NCBI GenBank assembly: GCA_002382975.1
Contig: DFTB01000016.1
Location: forward strand, 1 to 64,000
Direction: 5' to 3'
DNA length: 64,000 nt
DNA from: Fibrobacter sp. UBA4223
GTDB taxonomy: Bacteria > Fibrobacterota > Fibrobacteria > Fibrobacterales > Fibrobacteraceae
The translations under genes and the position numbers were made by a program. This document shows positions 54,569 through 62,048 of this stretch, one piece after another. The notes below the pieces were generated by a model that saw nothing but the letters and a program-made list of their open reading frames with translations, was not told the DNA's origin and ran no database searches. Positions within the stretch are counted from its first letter, which is position 1, and each line of letters starts with the position of its first letter.

Positions 54569-57025
54569 ATGAAGCTTTTTTCTTCTTTTCGGGAATTGAC
54601 ATTTCCCTTGGCGGGGAAACCCGCCCTGGTAGTAGCCTTCACGATAATGGCAGTCATAACCGCCTTTGAAAAGCCCTTGTACGGAGCCGTTCTCCTGGCC
54701 TTGTTGTGGAGCCTAGCCCATGTTTCTGGGAAATTCACCCAGCGGGTGGTGCTGGCGGCACTACTCGCAGGAATCGGGAGCTTTCTGATTTCGGCACGGG
54801 TATTTTCGAGTGGGGGGACGACCGCAAATCAGGTCATAACAGTGCCAGGTTCGCGGGTCGCAACAGCGGCTAATTCGCAGGTCGTAACTGTGCCGCCGAA
54901 GGAGGGTTGCGGCACAGTGGAGGCGGTGCTGCCTCGGAGCAACGGCGTTGCGTTTGTGATGAAAGTCCGTTTTTCGCAGGTCGCAGCGGTTGACGCAGGG
55001 GGCGCAGAAGCCGTCGGAACCTACCGCGTCCGCCTTACCGAAAAGCGCGCCCTCCTCCTTTTGCCCGAACCGGGAGACTCCCTCTGTTACGAGGCGTCCT
55101 GGTACCCGGTGGAACCGCCCACAGTTCCTGGTGCCTTCGATACCCGAAAGTGGCTGGACAGCCAGAATCTTGCTGCCTACGGAAAAATGCTGCACTGGAA
55201 AAGCTGGCGGGGCGGCTGGACTTTCGAGCGGAGCTTTTACCACTTTAGGAACTGGATCCGCCAAAAGCTGTCGCGGTTCTTGGACCCGGCAGAAACGGGA
55301 CTTTTGATGGGGCTTTTGGCCGGAGACCGGAGCGGCATTCCCGAGGCCCTGCGGAGCGATTTCCAGCGGTCGGGACTGGTACACGTTTTAGCGATTAGCG
55401 GTTTCCATGTGGTGCTGCTGGCGGGGCTCCTGATGACGTTTCTGAAAGCGACGGGACTCCCCCACAGGATTGTGCGGGTGGTGGGTATCCTGCTCCTTGC
55501 CATATACGTGCCCGTGACCGGCGGCTCCCCTGCGGTAACCCGTGCCGTCATCATGTTCGCGGTCCCCCAGGTGGGCATGCTCCTGCAACGGCCGGCAGGT
55601 GCGCTGAACAGCCTGGGGGTGGCCCTGATCCTCATCTTGCTTCCAAACCCCCAGGTGCTTTGGAATCCCGGTTTCCAGCTGTCGGCGGCAGCCACCGCCG
55701 GAATTATTCTCGGGTCCAGCCACAATCCCCTAAAGGCGCTTCCCGAAAACCTCTCGAAAAACAAGCTTTGGGCAAAGTTCCAGAGTTTTATCATCGAACC
55801 CACCTACGTGACACTGTGCGCCACCTTGGCGACGGCACCTCTCCTGATTTACCATTTCAAGACCCTCGCTCCCCTGGCCTGGCTAGGGAACATCGTCATC
55901 GTCCCCCTGATTTCTTGGGGAATGGAGGCGGGGCTCTTTGCGCTGCTTTCGCCCATCGACTTTGTGACGGGCATCTTTTGCAGCGCGGCATCTGTCCTGC
56001 TCCGGACCGCAAGCCTCTTGACACACCTGCTTTCCGATTCTTCGGCGGCATCGGTGACCGTAGGGCCCTACCCGCCCTTTGTGCTGTTGCTGATGGGTTT
56101 TGCGTTTGCCCTGCTTACCAGTATCCGCAAAAACAGGCTTGGAGCAAGCCTTTTCGCACTGGGCCTCCTTTTCTTTTCGGGTTTTTATTTTGCATGCAAC
56201 TACCGTGACATGGTCTGGCCCACCTGGAGCCTTACCACCATCGACATCGGGCAGGGGGACGCCATACTGATTACCACACCTTCAGGGAAAAACATCCTAG
56301 TTGATAGCGGGCCCAATGACCGCAGGGACTCGGGCAAGGATATCATAGTTCCTTTTTTGCGACATTCCGGAATCCTAAAGCTGGACGCACTTGTGGTGAC
56401 ACACGCTGACGCCGACCATTTCGGCGGGGTTCTCGGGATTGTAAAAAGTTTTCCCGTCAAGGAACTCTGGGTCAGCGAGTGCGCAAGGCTGGAGCCGAAA
56501 CCCGCCTGGATTAAAACGATGGCCGTGGCGCTGGAGCGGGGAATTCCCCTGCGGGATATCGGCCGGGGCTTCACCTGGTCCGAGAACTTTTTCGAGATTC
56601 GGGCCCTGCACCCTGTTTCTAGCGGCAAGTGCGCCGAGACCAACGAAGAAAGCATTACCCTACGTGTGAAGGGCCTGGGGCATTCTGCCATCTTGACCGG
56701 CGACCTGACGGTAGCCGGCGAAAAGAAGATCCTCCGGTCTCACGCCTTCTTGAAAAGCGACGTGCTGAAGCTGGGCCATCACGGGAGCAAGACCTCCAGC
56801 AGCAGGAATTTTTTGACGGCGGTAGACCCAAGGCTTGCCCTAGTCTCCAGCGGCCGGAAAAACAGGTTCCGTCACCCCCACAAGCAGGTCACAGACCGGC
56901 TGGATTCCCTGGGCATCCCTTACCTGAACACAGCGAAACGCGGAACCATCACCGTGCAGTTCACCCCCGACACTATGCTGGTGGAGACGATGCTATCGGG
57001 GGATGTGGTTGAGAGAGGAAATTAA
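54569..57025 (+). CDS. ComEC/Rec2 family DNA uptake channel
   Basis: An 818-residue inner-membrane protein. Three N-terminal helices are followed by an OB-like periplasmic part (about 95-220), then the Competence domain with about eight helices (about 240-530). The signature is His-Val-Leu-Ala-Ile-Ser-Gly-Phe-His-Val. The C-terminal metallo-beta-lactamase-like domain shows Thr-His-Ala-Asp-Ala-Asp-His-Phe-Gly-Gly and Lys-Leu-Gly-His-His-Gly-Ser-Lys. ComEC carries single-stranded DNA into the cytoplasm during transformation; together with a PilT-containing locus in the window this suggests natural competence. AAAGGAT lies eight bases before ATG 54569. Confidence 0.93.
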   Translation: MKLFSSFRELTFPLAGKPALVVAFTIMAVITAFEKPLYGAVLLALLWSLAHVSGKFTQRVVLAALLAGIGSFLISARVFSSGGTTANQVITVPGSRVATAANSQVVTVPPKEGCGTVEAVLPRSNGVAFVMKVRFSQVAAVDAGGAEAVGTYRVRLTEKRALLLLPEPGDSLCYEASWYPVEPPTVPGAFDTRKWLDSQNLAAYGKMLHWKSWRGGWTFERSFYHFRNWIRQKLSRFLDPAETGLLMGLLAGDRSGIPEALRSDFQRSGLVHVLAISGFHVVLLAGLLMTFLKATGLPHRIVRVVGILLLAIYVPVTGGSPAVTRAVIMFAVPQVGMLLQRPAGALNSLGVALILILLPNPQVLWNPGFQLSAAATAGIILGSSHNPLKALPENLSKNKLWAKFQSFIIEPTYVTLCATLATAPLLIYHFKTLAPLAWLGNIVIVPLISWGMEAGLFALLSPIDFVTGIFCSAASVLLRTASLLTHLLSDSSAASVTVGPYPPFVLLLMGFAFALLTSIRKNRLGASLFALGLLFFSGFYFACNYRDMVWPTWSLTTIDIGQGDAILITTPSGKNILVDSGPNDRRDSGKDIIVPFLRHSGILKLDALVVTHADADHFGGVLGIVKSFPVKELWVSECARLEPKPAWIKTMAVALERGIPLRDIGRGFTWSENFFEIRALHPVSSGKCAETNEESITLRVKGLGHSAILTGDLTVAGEKKILRSHAFLKSDVLKLGHHGSKTSSSRNFLTAVDPRLALVSSGRKNRFRHPHKQVTDRLDSLGIPYLNTAKRGTITVQFTPDTMLVETMLSGDVVERGN

Positions 57026-57059
57026 ACCTATTGACAAAAGAAAAAAGGATATATATATT

Positions 57060-57359
57060 ATGTATATAACTTTTGAATGGGATGACAAAAAAGCCAAGGT
57101 AAACTACGCAAAGCACAAGGTTACATTTGAAGAAGCCCAATCTGTATTCTATGACGAAAATGCTCTTTTGATTTCCGACGAGAAGCATTCTGACAACGAA
57201 GAACGGTTTATACTGATGGGTTTATCCTCAATGATGAATACGCTTCTAGTCTGTTATTGCGAACGTGGTTCGGACGATGACGAAATTATCCGTATCATCT
57301 CGTCCCGTAAGGCAAATAAAAAAGAAAATGAACAATATTGGAAAAGGAGGTCCGTATGA
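57060..57359 (+). CDS. brnT: BrnT-type toxin
   Basis: A 99-residue RelE-fold ribonuclease of the BrnT family. Seen: Phe-Glu-Trp-Asp-Asp-Lys-Lys-Ala-Lys-Val-Asn-Tyr-Ala-Lys-His at the start, Val-Thr-Phe-Glu-Glu-Ala-Gln-Ser-Val-Phe-Tyr-Asp, Arg-Phe-Ile-Leu-Met-Gly and Ile-Arg-Ile-Ile-Ser-Ser-Arg-Lys-Ala, all family marks. It would cleave RNA unless held by BrnA. ATG 57060 is chosen since AAGGAT lies about 10 bases upstream. It overlaps brnA as ATGA. The DNA turns AT-rich here, beginning an accessory island. Confidence 0.92.
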   Translation: MYITFEWDDKKAKVNYAKHKVTFEEAQSVFYDENALLISDEKHSDNEERFILMGLSSMMNTLLVCYCERGSDDDEIIRIISSRKANKKENEQYWKRRSV

Positions 57360-57589
57360 AAAGCAACTATGACTTCAGCAATGCGGTAAAGAATCCGTAT
57401 GCAAAAAAATTGAAAAAAACGATTTGCATCAACATCAGCGAATCGGTCCTCGCCTATTTTAAGGAACTCGCCGAAAAAACCGGGATTCCCTACCAGACCC
57501 TAATCAACATGTTCCTTACTCAGGCTAAAACCGAAAAGATGGAACCAAAATTTATCGCAAAACCACCTCGAAAAAAACAGGTGGCATAA
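57356..57589 (+). CDS. brnA: BrnA-type antitoxin
   Basis: A 77-residue partner of BrnT. Seen: Tyr-Asp-Phe-Ser-Asn-Ala-Val-Lys-Asn-Pro-Tyr, then a ribbon-helix-helix-like stretch Ile-Cys-Ile-Asn-Ile-Ser-Glu-Ser-Val-Leu with Gly-Ile-Pro-Tyr-Gln-Thr-Leu-Ile-Asn. It should bind BrnT and repress the operon. A strong AAGGAGG lies six bases before ATG 57356. A terminator follows at once. Confidence 0.92.
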   Translation: MKSNYDFSNAVKNPYAKKLKKTICINISESVLAYFKELAEKTGIPYQTLINMFLTQAKTEKMEPKFIAKPPRKKQVA

Positions 57590-57623
57590 AACAAGCGGGA
57601 TAAAAACCCCGCTTTGTTATTTT
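57590..57623 (+). terminator. Intrinsic terminator of brnTA
   Basis: AACAAGCGGG and CCCGCTTTGTT pair with one bulged T around an A-rich loop and are followed by ATTTT. It starts right after the brnA stop. Confidence 0.8.
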
Positions 57624-57676
57624 CCCCGCATCGTCAGTTTGCGCTTTTCAGCTTTTCTTCTTCAGGAGGAATCGTT

Positions 57677-57781
57677 ATGCCGTTGACATTTTCCTTGAAG
57701 GAAATCGACAAAATCCCAGAAATCCATCTTTTTTTTCTGATTTATTCAGCGTCAAAACGCTTGCGAACCTGCATAAAATAA
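57677..57781 (+). CDS. Possible 34-residue peptide
   Basis: A short open frame, Met-Pro-Leu-Thr-Phe-Ser-Leu-Lys-Glu to Cys-Ile-Lys, with an unusually strong AGGAGGA six to seven bases before its ATG. It has a central hydrophobic patch (Leu-Phe-Phe-Leu-Ile-Tyr). I recognise nothing in it. The ribosome site is the only real argument; it may be a remnant. Confidence 0.25.
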   Translation: MPLTFSLKEIDKIPEIHLFFLIYSASKRLRTCIK

Positions 57782-57799
57782 GGTATATTCAGAAAGCAG

Positions 57800-57835
57800 G
57801 TCTTATAGGGGCTCTTTATGAGCGGGGATAAAACC
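57800..57835 (+). repeat. 36-bp dyad repeat, copy A
   Basis: Begins GTCTTATAGGGGCTC and ends GAGCGGGGATAAAACC. It is identical to copy C (59400-59435) over 36 bases. It contains GCTC-TTTAT-GAGC and an outer imperfect pair GTcTTAT/ATAAaAC. It lies 30 bases before the first lipoprotein gene. Confidence 0.9.
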
Positions 57836-57865
57836 TATTCTATTAATTTGGGGGTGCGTTAAATC

Positions 57866-58441
57866 ATGCAAATAATGTCTTTATATTTTTTTAGCCTTTG
57901 TATAGTCCTAATCCTTATCAGTTGCACCTATGACAACACACCTCAAGAATGCACCAAAACAGATCAAATTATAGGAATAAGGATTATATCTACAACAAGA
58001 ATCAACGAAATTAAAGTCACTAAAAACAACGAGATTCTCTGTAGCAACAATTACGAATTGCTATTCGTAAAAAAAGACAACGATTCACTCTATTCTCCTA
58101 ATGACATTGACAGCATAAACAACTTAGGAAACAGTATTTGGTTTATCAGCATAGGATGTAACATAAAATACGACCATGACATAAGGAGCAACCAGGTCTC
58201 TTTGCAAATATCAAAGAAAAATGAAACTTCCTCATTAGACCTAAATAATTTTTTAGTTGAGAAAAAAATCATAAATGTATTCTCTGAACAAGATACGGCA
58301 TGGCTATTTAGTTATAGCAACCCAACAATAAGCACGAATCCAGATTACGATTTCTCCGCTTTTACTCTAATGAATTGTCATGACGGCTATTGTTTTGCAT
58401 CCTTGCCAATAACAGACAATGAATATTGTTTTGACAAATAA
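57866..58441 (+). CDS. AT-rich lipoprotein, paralogue 1
   Basis: A 191-residue lipoprotein with the signal ending Ile-Leu-Ile-Ser-Cys-Thr (Cys20). It has Thr-Thr-Arg-Ile-Asn near residue 50 and ends with Cys-His-Asp-Gly-Tyr-Cys-Phe-Ala-Ser-Leu-Pro-Ile-Thr. The next gene shares the same layout and the same ending, so the two are diverged tandem copies. Function unknown. Base composition is far more AT-rich than the core genes, which suggests transfer. The ribosome site is weak. Confidence 0.75.
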   Translation: MQIMSLYFFSLCIVLILISCTYDNTPQECTKTDQIIGIRIISTTRINEIKVTKNNEILCSNNYELLFVKKDNDSLYSPNDIDSINNLGNSIWFISIGCNIKYDHDIRSNQVSLQISKKNETSSLDLNNFLVEKKIINVFSEQDTAWLFSYSNPTISTNPDYDFSAFTLMNCHDGYCFASLPITDNEYCFDK

Positions 58442-58520
58442 ATCAAACAGCAGCATTTTCGCAATGCTTGAAAAGAATTTTTTGACATCTGATTAAAATA
58501 TTAGTTTTTTATAATACAAA

Positions 58521-59114
58521 ATGAAAAATATAATGATATCCGCAGCATTATGTTTCCTTCTAGGAGGTTGTACGCTCAATGAAGAAAACGTAAATTGTTA
58601 CGAGGCAAATCTTTTTGCCAACATTAATTTATTGACAACGACTAGAATTGACAGTACTAAACTTAGTTGCAACAATAAGGATTTTAGATTTTTTAACGAA
58701 TCTTTTATTTGTGTGGATACAACCGTATCAACACATTTCATTACCGACACCATTTCACAGTTGGGAAAATATACTTGTTCTAAGGACTATCCACTATGGT
58801 ACGCATATCATTTTTTCAGTACTCCTTTTAACAGGATAGAATTAGAATCAACGAAACTGAATTTGATTATTTATGGCTCGGAAATTGAACAGAAAATCGA
58901 CATATCGGAGTTCATCAGTGGTGGTCAGATTACCAACATAATCACAGAAAAAGATACCGTAAATTGGTTTTCACAGGACGAGAATTTTGTAGTGCCTTAT
59001 TTTTCCGACTATGAGTCTCCTTTGTTGTCAATTCGTTTAGGTTGCCGTGACGGCTACTGTTTTGCATCCTTGCCAATAACCGAATCAGAATTTTGTTATG
59101 ACCATTCTCTATAA
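58521..59114 (+). CDS. AT-rich lipoprotein, paralogue 2
   Basis: A 197-residue lipoprotein with the signal ending Leu-Leu-Gly-Gly-Cys-Thr (Cys17). It shares with the preceding protein Thr-Thr-Arg-Ile-Asp, a mid-protein Ile-X-Asn-Ile/Val-Ile/Phe-Thr/Ser-Glu-X-Asp-Thr and the ending Gly-Tyr-Cys-Phe-Ala-Ser-Leu-Pro-Ile-Thr-Glu. Family not recognised. There is no ribosome site; a TATAAT ends only five bases before the ATG, so the messenger could be leaderless. Confidence 0.75.
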   Translation: MKNIMISAALCFLLGGCTLNEENVNCYEANLFANINLLTTTRIDSTKLSCNNKDFRFFNESFICVDTTVSTHFITDTISQLGKYTCSKDYPLWYAYHFFSTPFNRIELESTKLNLIIYGSEIEQKIDISEFISGGQITNIITEKDTVNWFSQDENFVVPYFSDYESPLLSIRLGCRDGYCFASLPITESEFCYDHSL

Positions 59115-59177
59115 AGAATTTTATGTGACAAAAAAACTCAATTTGGTTCAATATCAGCAAATCAAGCTAAATTTATA

Positions 59178-59213
59178 GCCTTATAGAGGCTCTTTATGAG
59201 CAGGGATAAAACT
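59178..59213 (+). repeat. 36-bp dyad repeat, copy B
   Basis: Same element as 57800-57835 with four changes (for example GAGG for GGGG and GCAGG for GCGGG). The core GCTC-TTTAT-GAGC is unchanged. It directly precedes the multi-hairpin sequence at 59217-59322. Confidence 0.85.
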
Positions 59214-59216
59214 AAA

Positions 59217-59322
59217 AAAGAACGCGAGGCAGGGCGACAAACTCCTGCATACGGTTCAAGGCTCACGAAGTCCAAGGTAACCCAAGTGGCCAATCTCGTT
59301 CCACTAACTCAGCGCGTTCTTT
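59217..59322 (+). ncRNA. Candidate 106-nt multi-hairpin RNA
   Basis: A perfect 10-bp closing stem (AAAGAACGCG 59217-59226 with CGCGTTCTTT 59313-59322) encloses a GCAGG/CCTGC hairpin (59229-59248), a GGTT/AACC helix (59253-59282) and an AGTGG/CCACT hairpin (59285-59305). This would fold as a four-way junction, loosely tRNA-like in layout but without tRNA signatures. There is no open frame. A T-run (CTCTTTTTTC) follows at about 59337-59345. Known family: none that I recognise. The stem could also mark a small inverted-repeat element. Confidence 0.4.
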
Positions 59323-59399
59323 ATTCATAATATACCTCTTTTTTCGGAGAAAAGCATTGATCAAGGCTAAAATTGATGACAAAAATTGCAAAATTCTGC

Positions 59400-59435
59400 G
59401 TCTTATAGGGGCTCTTTATGAGCGGGGATAAAACC
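59400..59435 (+). repeat. 36-bp dyad repeat, copy C
   Basis: Identical to copy A. About 187 bases separate it from copy B, so these are not spaced like a CRISPR array. Nothing gene-like follows until the structured element at 59500. Confidence 0.9.
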
Positions 59436-59499
59436 AGAACAGAAAAACCTGTTATAATTCCTGAAAATAGCCGATAATACGCAAGTGACCAGGACTCTC

Positions 59500-59808
59500 G
59501 GAGGAAACTCGCAGGGACTAACAGTCACAAGAGTTTCCTCCTGCAGAAACGGTTCTTACCAGTAAAGAACGTCCCTAATTACGAAACGCTTGTTAACCAG
59601 AGCCATTTTGTTTGTTTTTTGACCGAGATGTGGGCTTCCCGAGCGAACAGTCGAACAAAGTGAATCTGTGAGCCGAAAGCAACTCGTATCAACGAGTTGT
59701 GTCGGCGAGAGCGAGGCGATTTCGTAGATTCTGCTACAAGATTGAGCCGAGCAGTCATTATGATGAGCGAGGGAATGTTCACATCGAGGGAAAGATTTGT
59801 AAAAAAAG
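59500..59808 (+). ncRNA. Structured repeat element, copy 2 (candidate RNA)
   Basis: Partner of 37543-37848, here on the plus strand. It starts with a perfect 11-bp hairpin (GGAGGAAACTC 59500-59510 with GAGTTTCCTCC 59531-59541). It keeps the internal stem as CAACTCGT, loop ATCA, ACGAGTTG (59680-59699), different in nearly every base from copy 1 but fully paired. A long-range GATGTGG/TCACATC pair (59627-59633 with 59779-59785) also remains. After it come AGATTTGTAAAAAAAG and REP-like DNA. This gap, 59115-60077, holds no protein gene that I believe. Confidence 0.58.
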
Positions 59809-59829
59809 ATGCCCGACAAGAGAATAGGG

Positions 59830-60060
59830 AATCCCCATGATTCTATCGCCACTGCGTGGCTCCAGAATGACAGCGGGGATGACAATGAAAGAGTGCGGGC
59901 ATGACAAGAAGGGCGGGGCGTTGCGGGGTGTCCCCGCAGAGGGGGTGATGGAAGACTTGGCGAGATCGTTGGATTGTGATTGCTTCACCCCTATTCGGGG
60001 TTCGCAATGACACTGCCGACTTCTGTCTAATCGCCAAGGCTGCAATCAGGGGGAGGCGTC
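59830..60060. repeat. Cluster of REP-like repeats
   Basis: GGGAATCCCCATG, CAGCGGGGATGACAATGAAAG and GATTGTGATTGCTTCACCCC...GGTTCGCAATGACA units. They are of the same families as those near 12600, 13760 and 37200. The last one has the GTGATTGC...GCAATGAC form that also occurs inside three leader-coding regions. No gene is seen. Confidence 0.65.
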
Positions 60061-60077
60061 CCCCTTTCAATAAAAAA

Positions 60078-60893
60078 CTACCGGCCGTTCAATAGGATTC
60101 GGGCGGGTTCGTGGAGGATGCCGTTGGAGGCGATGGAGCTGTAGCCTTCGTGGACGGAGGCGATGGGGTGACCCGCATCGTCGAAGAGATCCGACTCCCC
60201 TTCGATGGTGGTGAACTTTCCGCCCGCTTCCTTGAACAGAAGCGGGTAGGCGGCGATGTCCCACAGGGAGACAACGGGGTCCACCATCACTTCGGCGCGG
60301 CCCGATGCCACCATGTAATAGCCGTAGCAGTCGCCCCAGCCGCGGTAGAGGTTCGCGCTTCGGCGGAGTTTCGCGAAGCCTTCGCCAAAGCCAACCGTTT
60401 CCATGGTGTTCACCGTTCCCGATAGCACCAGGGCGTCGGCCAGGGAATGGACTCTGGAGCAGCGGACCGGGTGTCCGTCCAAAAACGCGCCGCCGTCTTG
60501 AACCGCCCACACGGCGCTGTGCAGGGCCGGTATGCGGATGACGCTTGCCACGGGCACGTTCTTGCGGTAAAGCGCAATCAGCGTGCCGAACAGGGGAACG
60601 CCCCGGATGAAGGACTTGGTGCCGTCGATGGGGTCCACGATCCAGCGGTATTCCTTGTCGGAAATGCCGTCACCGAATTCTTCGCCCAGCACGCCAAAGT
60701 CGGGAGTTTCCTTAAGCCAGAATTCGCGGAGCAGTTCTTCGGTGCTCTTGTCGGCGAGAGTCACGGGCGTCCTGTCCGCCTTCCATTCGATGCTCAAGTC
60801 CCGCTGGAAATACTTCAAAATGTTCTCTTCAGCCATCTCGGAGGCCTTGAGGGCGATTTTCAAAAGATCCTGATTTGTAGCCGTTGCCGCCAT
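60078..60893 (-). CDS. hisN: Inositol-monophosphatase family phosphatase, probable histidinol-phosphatase
   Basis: A 271-residue lithium-sensitive-type phosphatase. Seen: Gly-Glu-Glu-Phe-Gly-Asp (metal Glu), Trp-Ile-Val-Asp-Pro-Ile-Asp-Gly-Thr-Lys-Ser-Phe (metal Asp pair) and Leu-Trp-Asp-Ile-Ala-Ala-Tyr-Pro (third Asp). In families with this Asp-Gly-Thr-Lys-Ser-Phe form, members next to his genes act as HisN, removing phosphate from histidinol phosphate. It starts directly after hisC ends (adjacent bases), so one transcript carries two consecutive steps. The specific substrate is inferred from this pairing. Confidence 0.82.
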   Translation of the reverse strand: MAATATNQDLLKIALKASEMAEENILKYFQRDLSIEWKADRTPVTLADKSTEELLREFWLKETPDFGVLGEEFGDGISDKEYRWIVDPIDGTKSFIRGVPLFGTLIALYRKNVPVASVIRIPALHSAVWAVQDGGAFLDGHPVRCSRVHSLADALVLSGTVNTMETVGFGEGFAKLRRSANLYRGWGDCYGYYMVASGRAEVMVDPVVSLWDIAAYPLLFKEAGGKFTTIEGESDLFDDAGHPIASVHEGYSSIASNGILHEPARILLNGR

Positions 60894-61985
60894 CTATGCC
60901 TCCCCTTTCCACTTTTTGACCAGGGCCATCAGGAGTTCATTTTCTTCGGGCCTGCCCACCGTAATGCGCACGTGCTCGGGCATGCCGAAACTGGTAAGCC
61001 CGCGGATAATCATGCCGTTCTGTTCCAAGAATGCCACAAGGTCCTTCGCCTTGGCTCCAATGTGGACGCAGACGAAATTCGCCTGGGTAGGAAGCACCTT
61101 GAAGCCGAGAGCCGTAAATTCACGAGTGAGGAACTGGATTCCCTCGCCGTTCATTTTGCGGGTGGCCTCTACGTGGTCGGTATCCCCAAGGGCGGCGATG
61201 GCAGCCACTTGTGCCGCCTGGTTCACGTCGAAAGGCGGTTTTACCTTCCACAGGTGACGGACCACTTCGGCGCTGGCCATGGCATAGCCTACGCGAAGCC
61301 CGGCCAAGCCATAAATCTTGCTGAAGGTGCGGTTGATAAACAGGTTCGGGAATTCATCCAGGGCGCCTACCAGCTTGGGGTAGTCGGGAGCGGTAGCGAA
61401 TTCGGAGTAGGCCTCGTCCAAAAACACCAACACGTTCTGCGGGACTTTTTTCAAGAAATCGCGAATTTCGGTTTCGCTGTAATAAAGGCCCGTGGGGTTG
61501 TTGGGGTTGCAGATAAAAGCCACACGGGTCTTGGCATTTATGGCCTTGGCAAGGTCATCGAGGCCGGTCTTGGCCTCCCCTTCGCCTACGCCAACAAAAT
61601 CCGCCCCGTTGGAAAGGGTGGTAAACTTGTAAACGGAAAAGGTGGGCGTAATGGCCACACAGTTGTCGCCCTGACGGATGAACGCCTTACCTACCATGTC
61701 GATGATTTCGTCGGAGCCGTTGCCCACCACAATCTGTTCACGCTTGACGCCGAACTTTTCAGCCAGAGAGCGAATCATGGAAGGTGCGTCTCCGCGGGGG
61801 TAAAGGTGCAGACTGTCCGCAATCTTGAGGAAGGCCTCCACCGCCTTGGGCGATGCCCCCAGCGGGTTTTCGTTGGAGGCCAGCTTTACCACCTTGGTAA
61901 GGCCGTAACGTTCGCGGATTTCCTCGATGGATTTTCCGGGAACATAATCCGAAAGCTTGGACAATTCTGGACGGGGTTCAATCAT
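60894..61985 (-). CDS. hisC: Histidinol-phosphate aminotransferase
   Basis: A 363-residue PLP-dependent class II aminotransferase. Seen: Leu-Ala-Ser-Asn-Glu-Asn-Pro-Leu-Gly, Tyr-Pro-Arg-Gly-Asp, Gly-Asn-Gly-Ser-Asp-Glu, Asn-Pro-Asn-Asn-Pro-Thr-Gly, Asp-Glu-Ala-Tyr, Arg-Thr-Phe-Ser-Lys-Ile-Tyr-Gly-Leu-Ala-Gly (with the PLP Lys) and a C-terminal Arg-Ile-Thr-Val-Gly. It converts imidazole-acetol phosphate to histidinol phosphate. ATG 61985 has AGAGGTG upstream; GTG 61991 is less likely. Confidence 0.95.
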   Translation of the reverse strand: MIEPRPELSKLSDYVPGKSIEEIRERYGLTKVVKLASNENPLGASPKAVEAFLKIADSLHLYPRGDAPSMIRSLAEKFGVKREQIVVGNGSDEIIDMVGKAFIRQGDNCVAITPTFSVYKFTTLSNGADFVGVGEGEAKTGLDDLAKAINAKTRVAFICNPNNPTGLYYSETEIRDFLKKVPQNVLVFLDEAYSEFATAPDYPKLVGALDEFPNLFINRTFSKIYGLAGLRVGYAMASAEVVRHLWKVKPPFDVNQAAQVAAIAALGDTDHVEATRKMNGEGIQFLTREFTALGFKVLPTQANFVCVHIGAKAKDLVAFLEQNGMIIRGLTSFGMPEHVRITVGRPEENELLMALVKKWKGEA

Positions 61986-62048
61986 AATCACCTCTTTTTC
62001 GCAAGAGCAAATCTAGTAATTCCACCGGATTATTTTAAATTTGGCTTC

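Noticed and set aside
57800..59435. CRISPR array
   Set aside because: Three 36-bp repeats only, with irregular and long spacing and no cas genes; listed as a repeat instead.
60447..62048. Long plus-strand open frame (534 codons) in register with the outer-membrane protein gene
   Set aside because: It is antisense to hisN and hisC, which have clear family motifs; only the part from ATG 62049 has a signal peptide and a plausible product.
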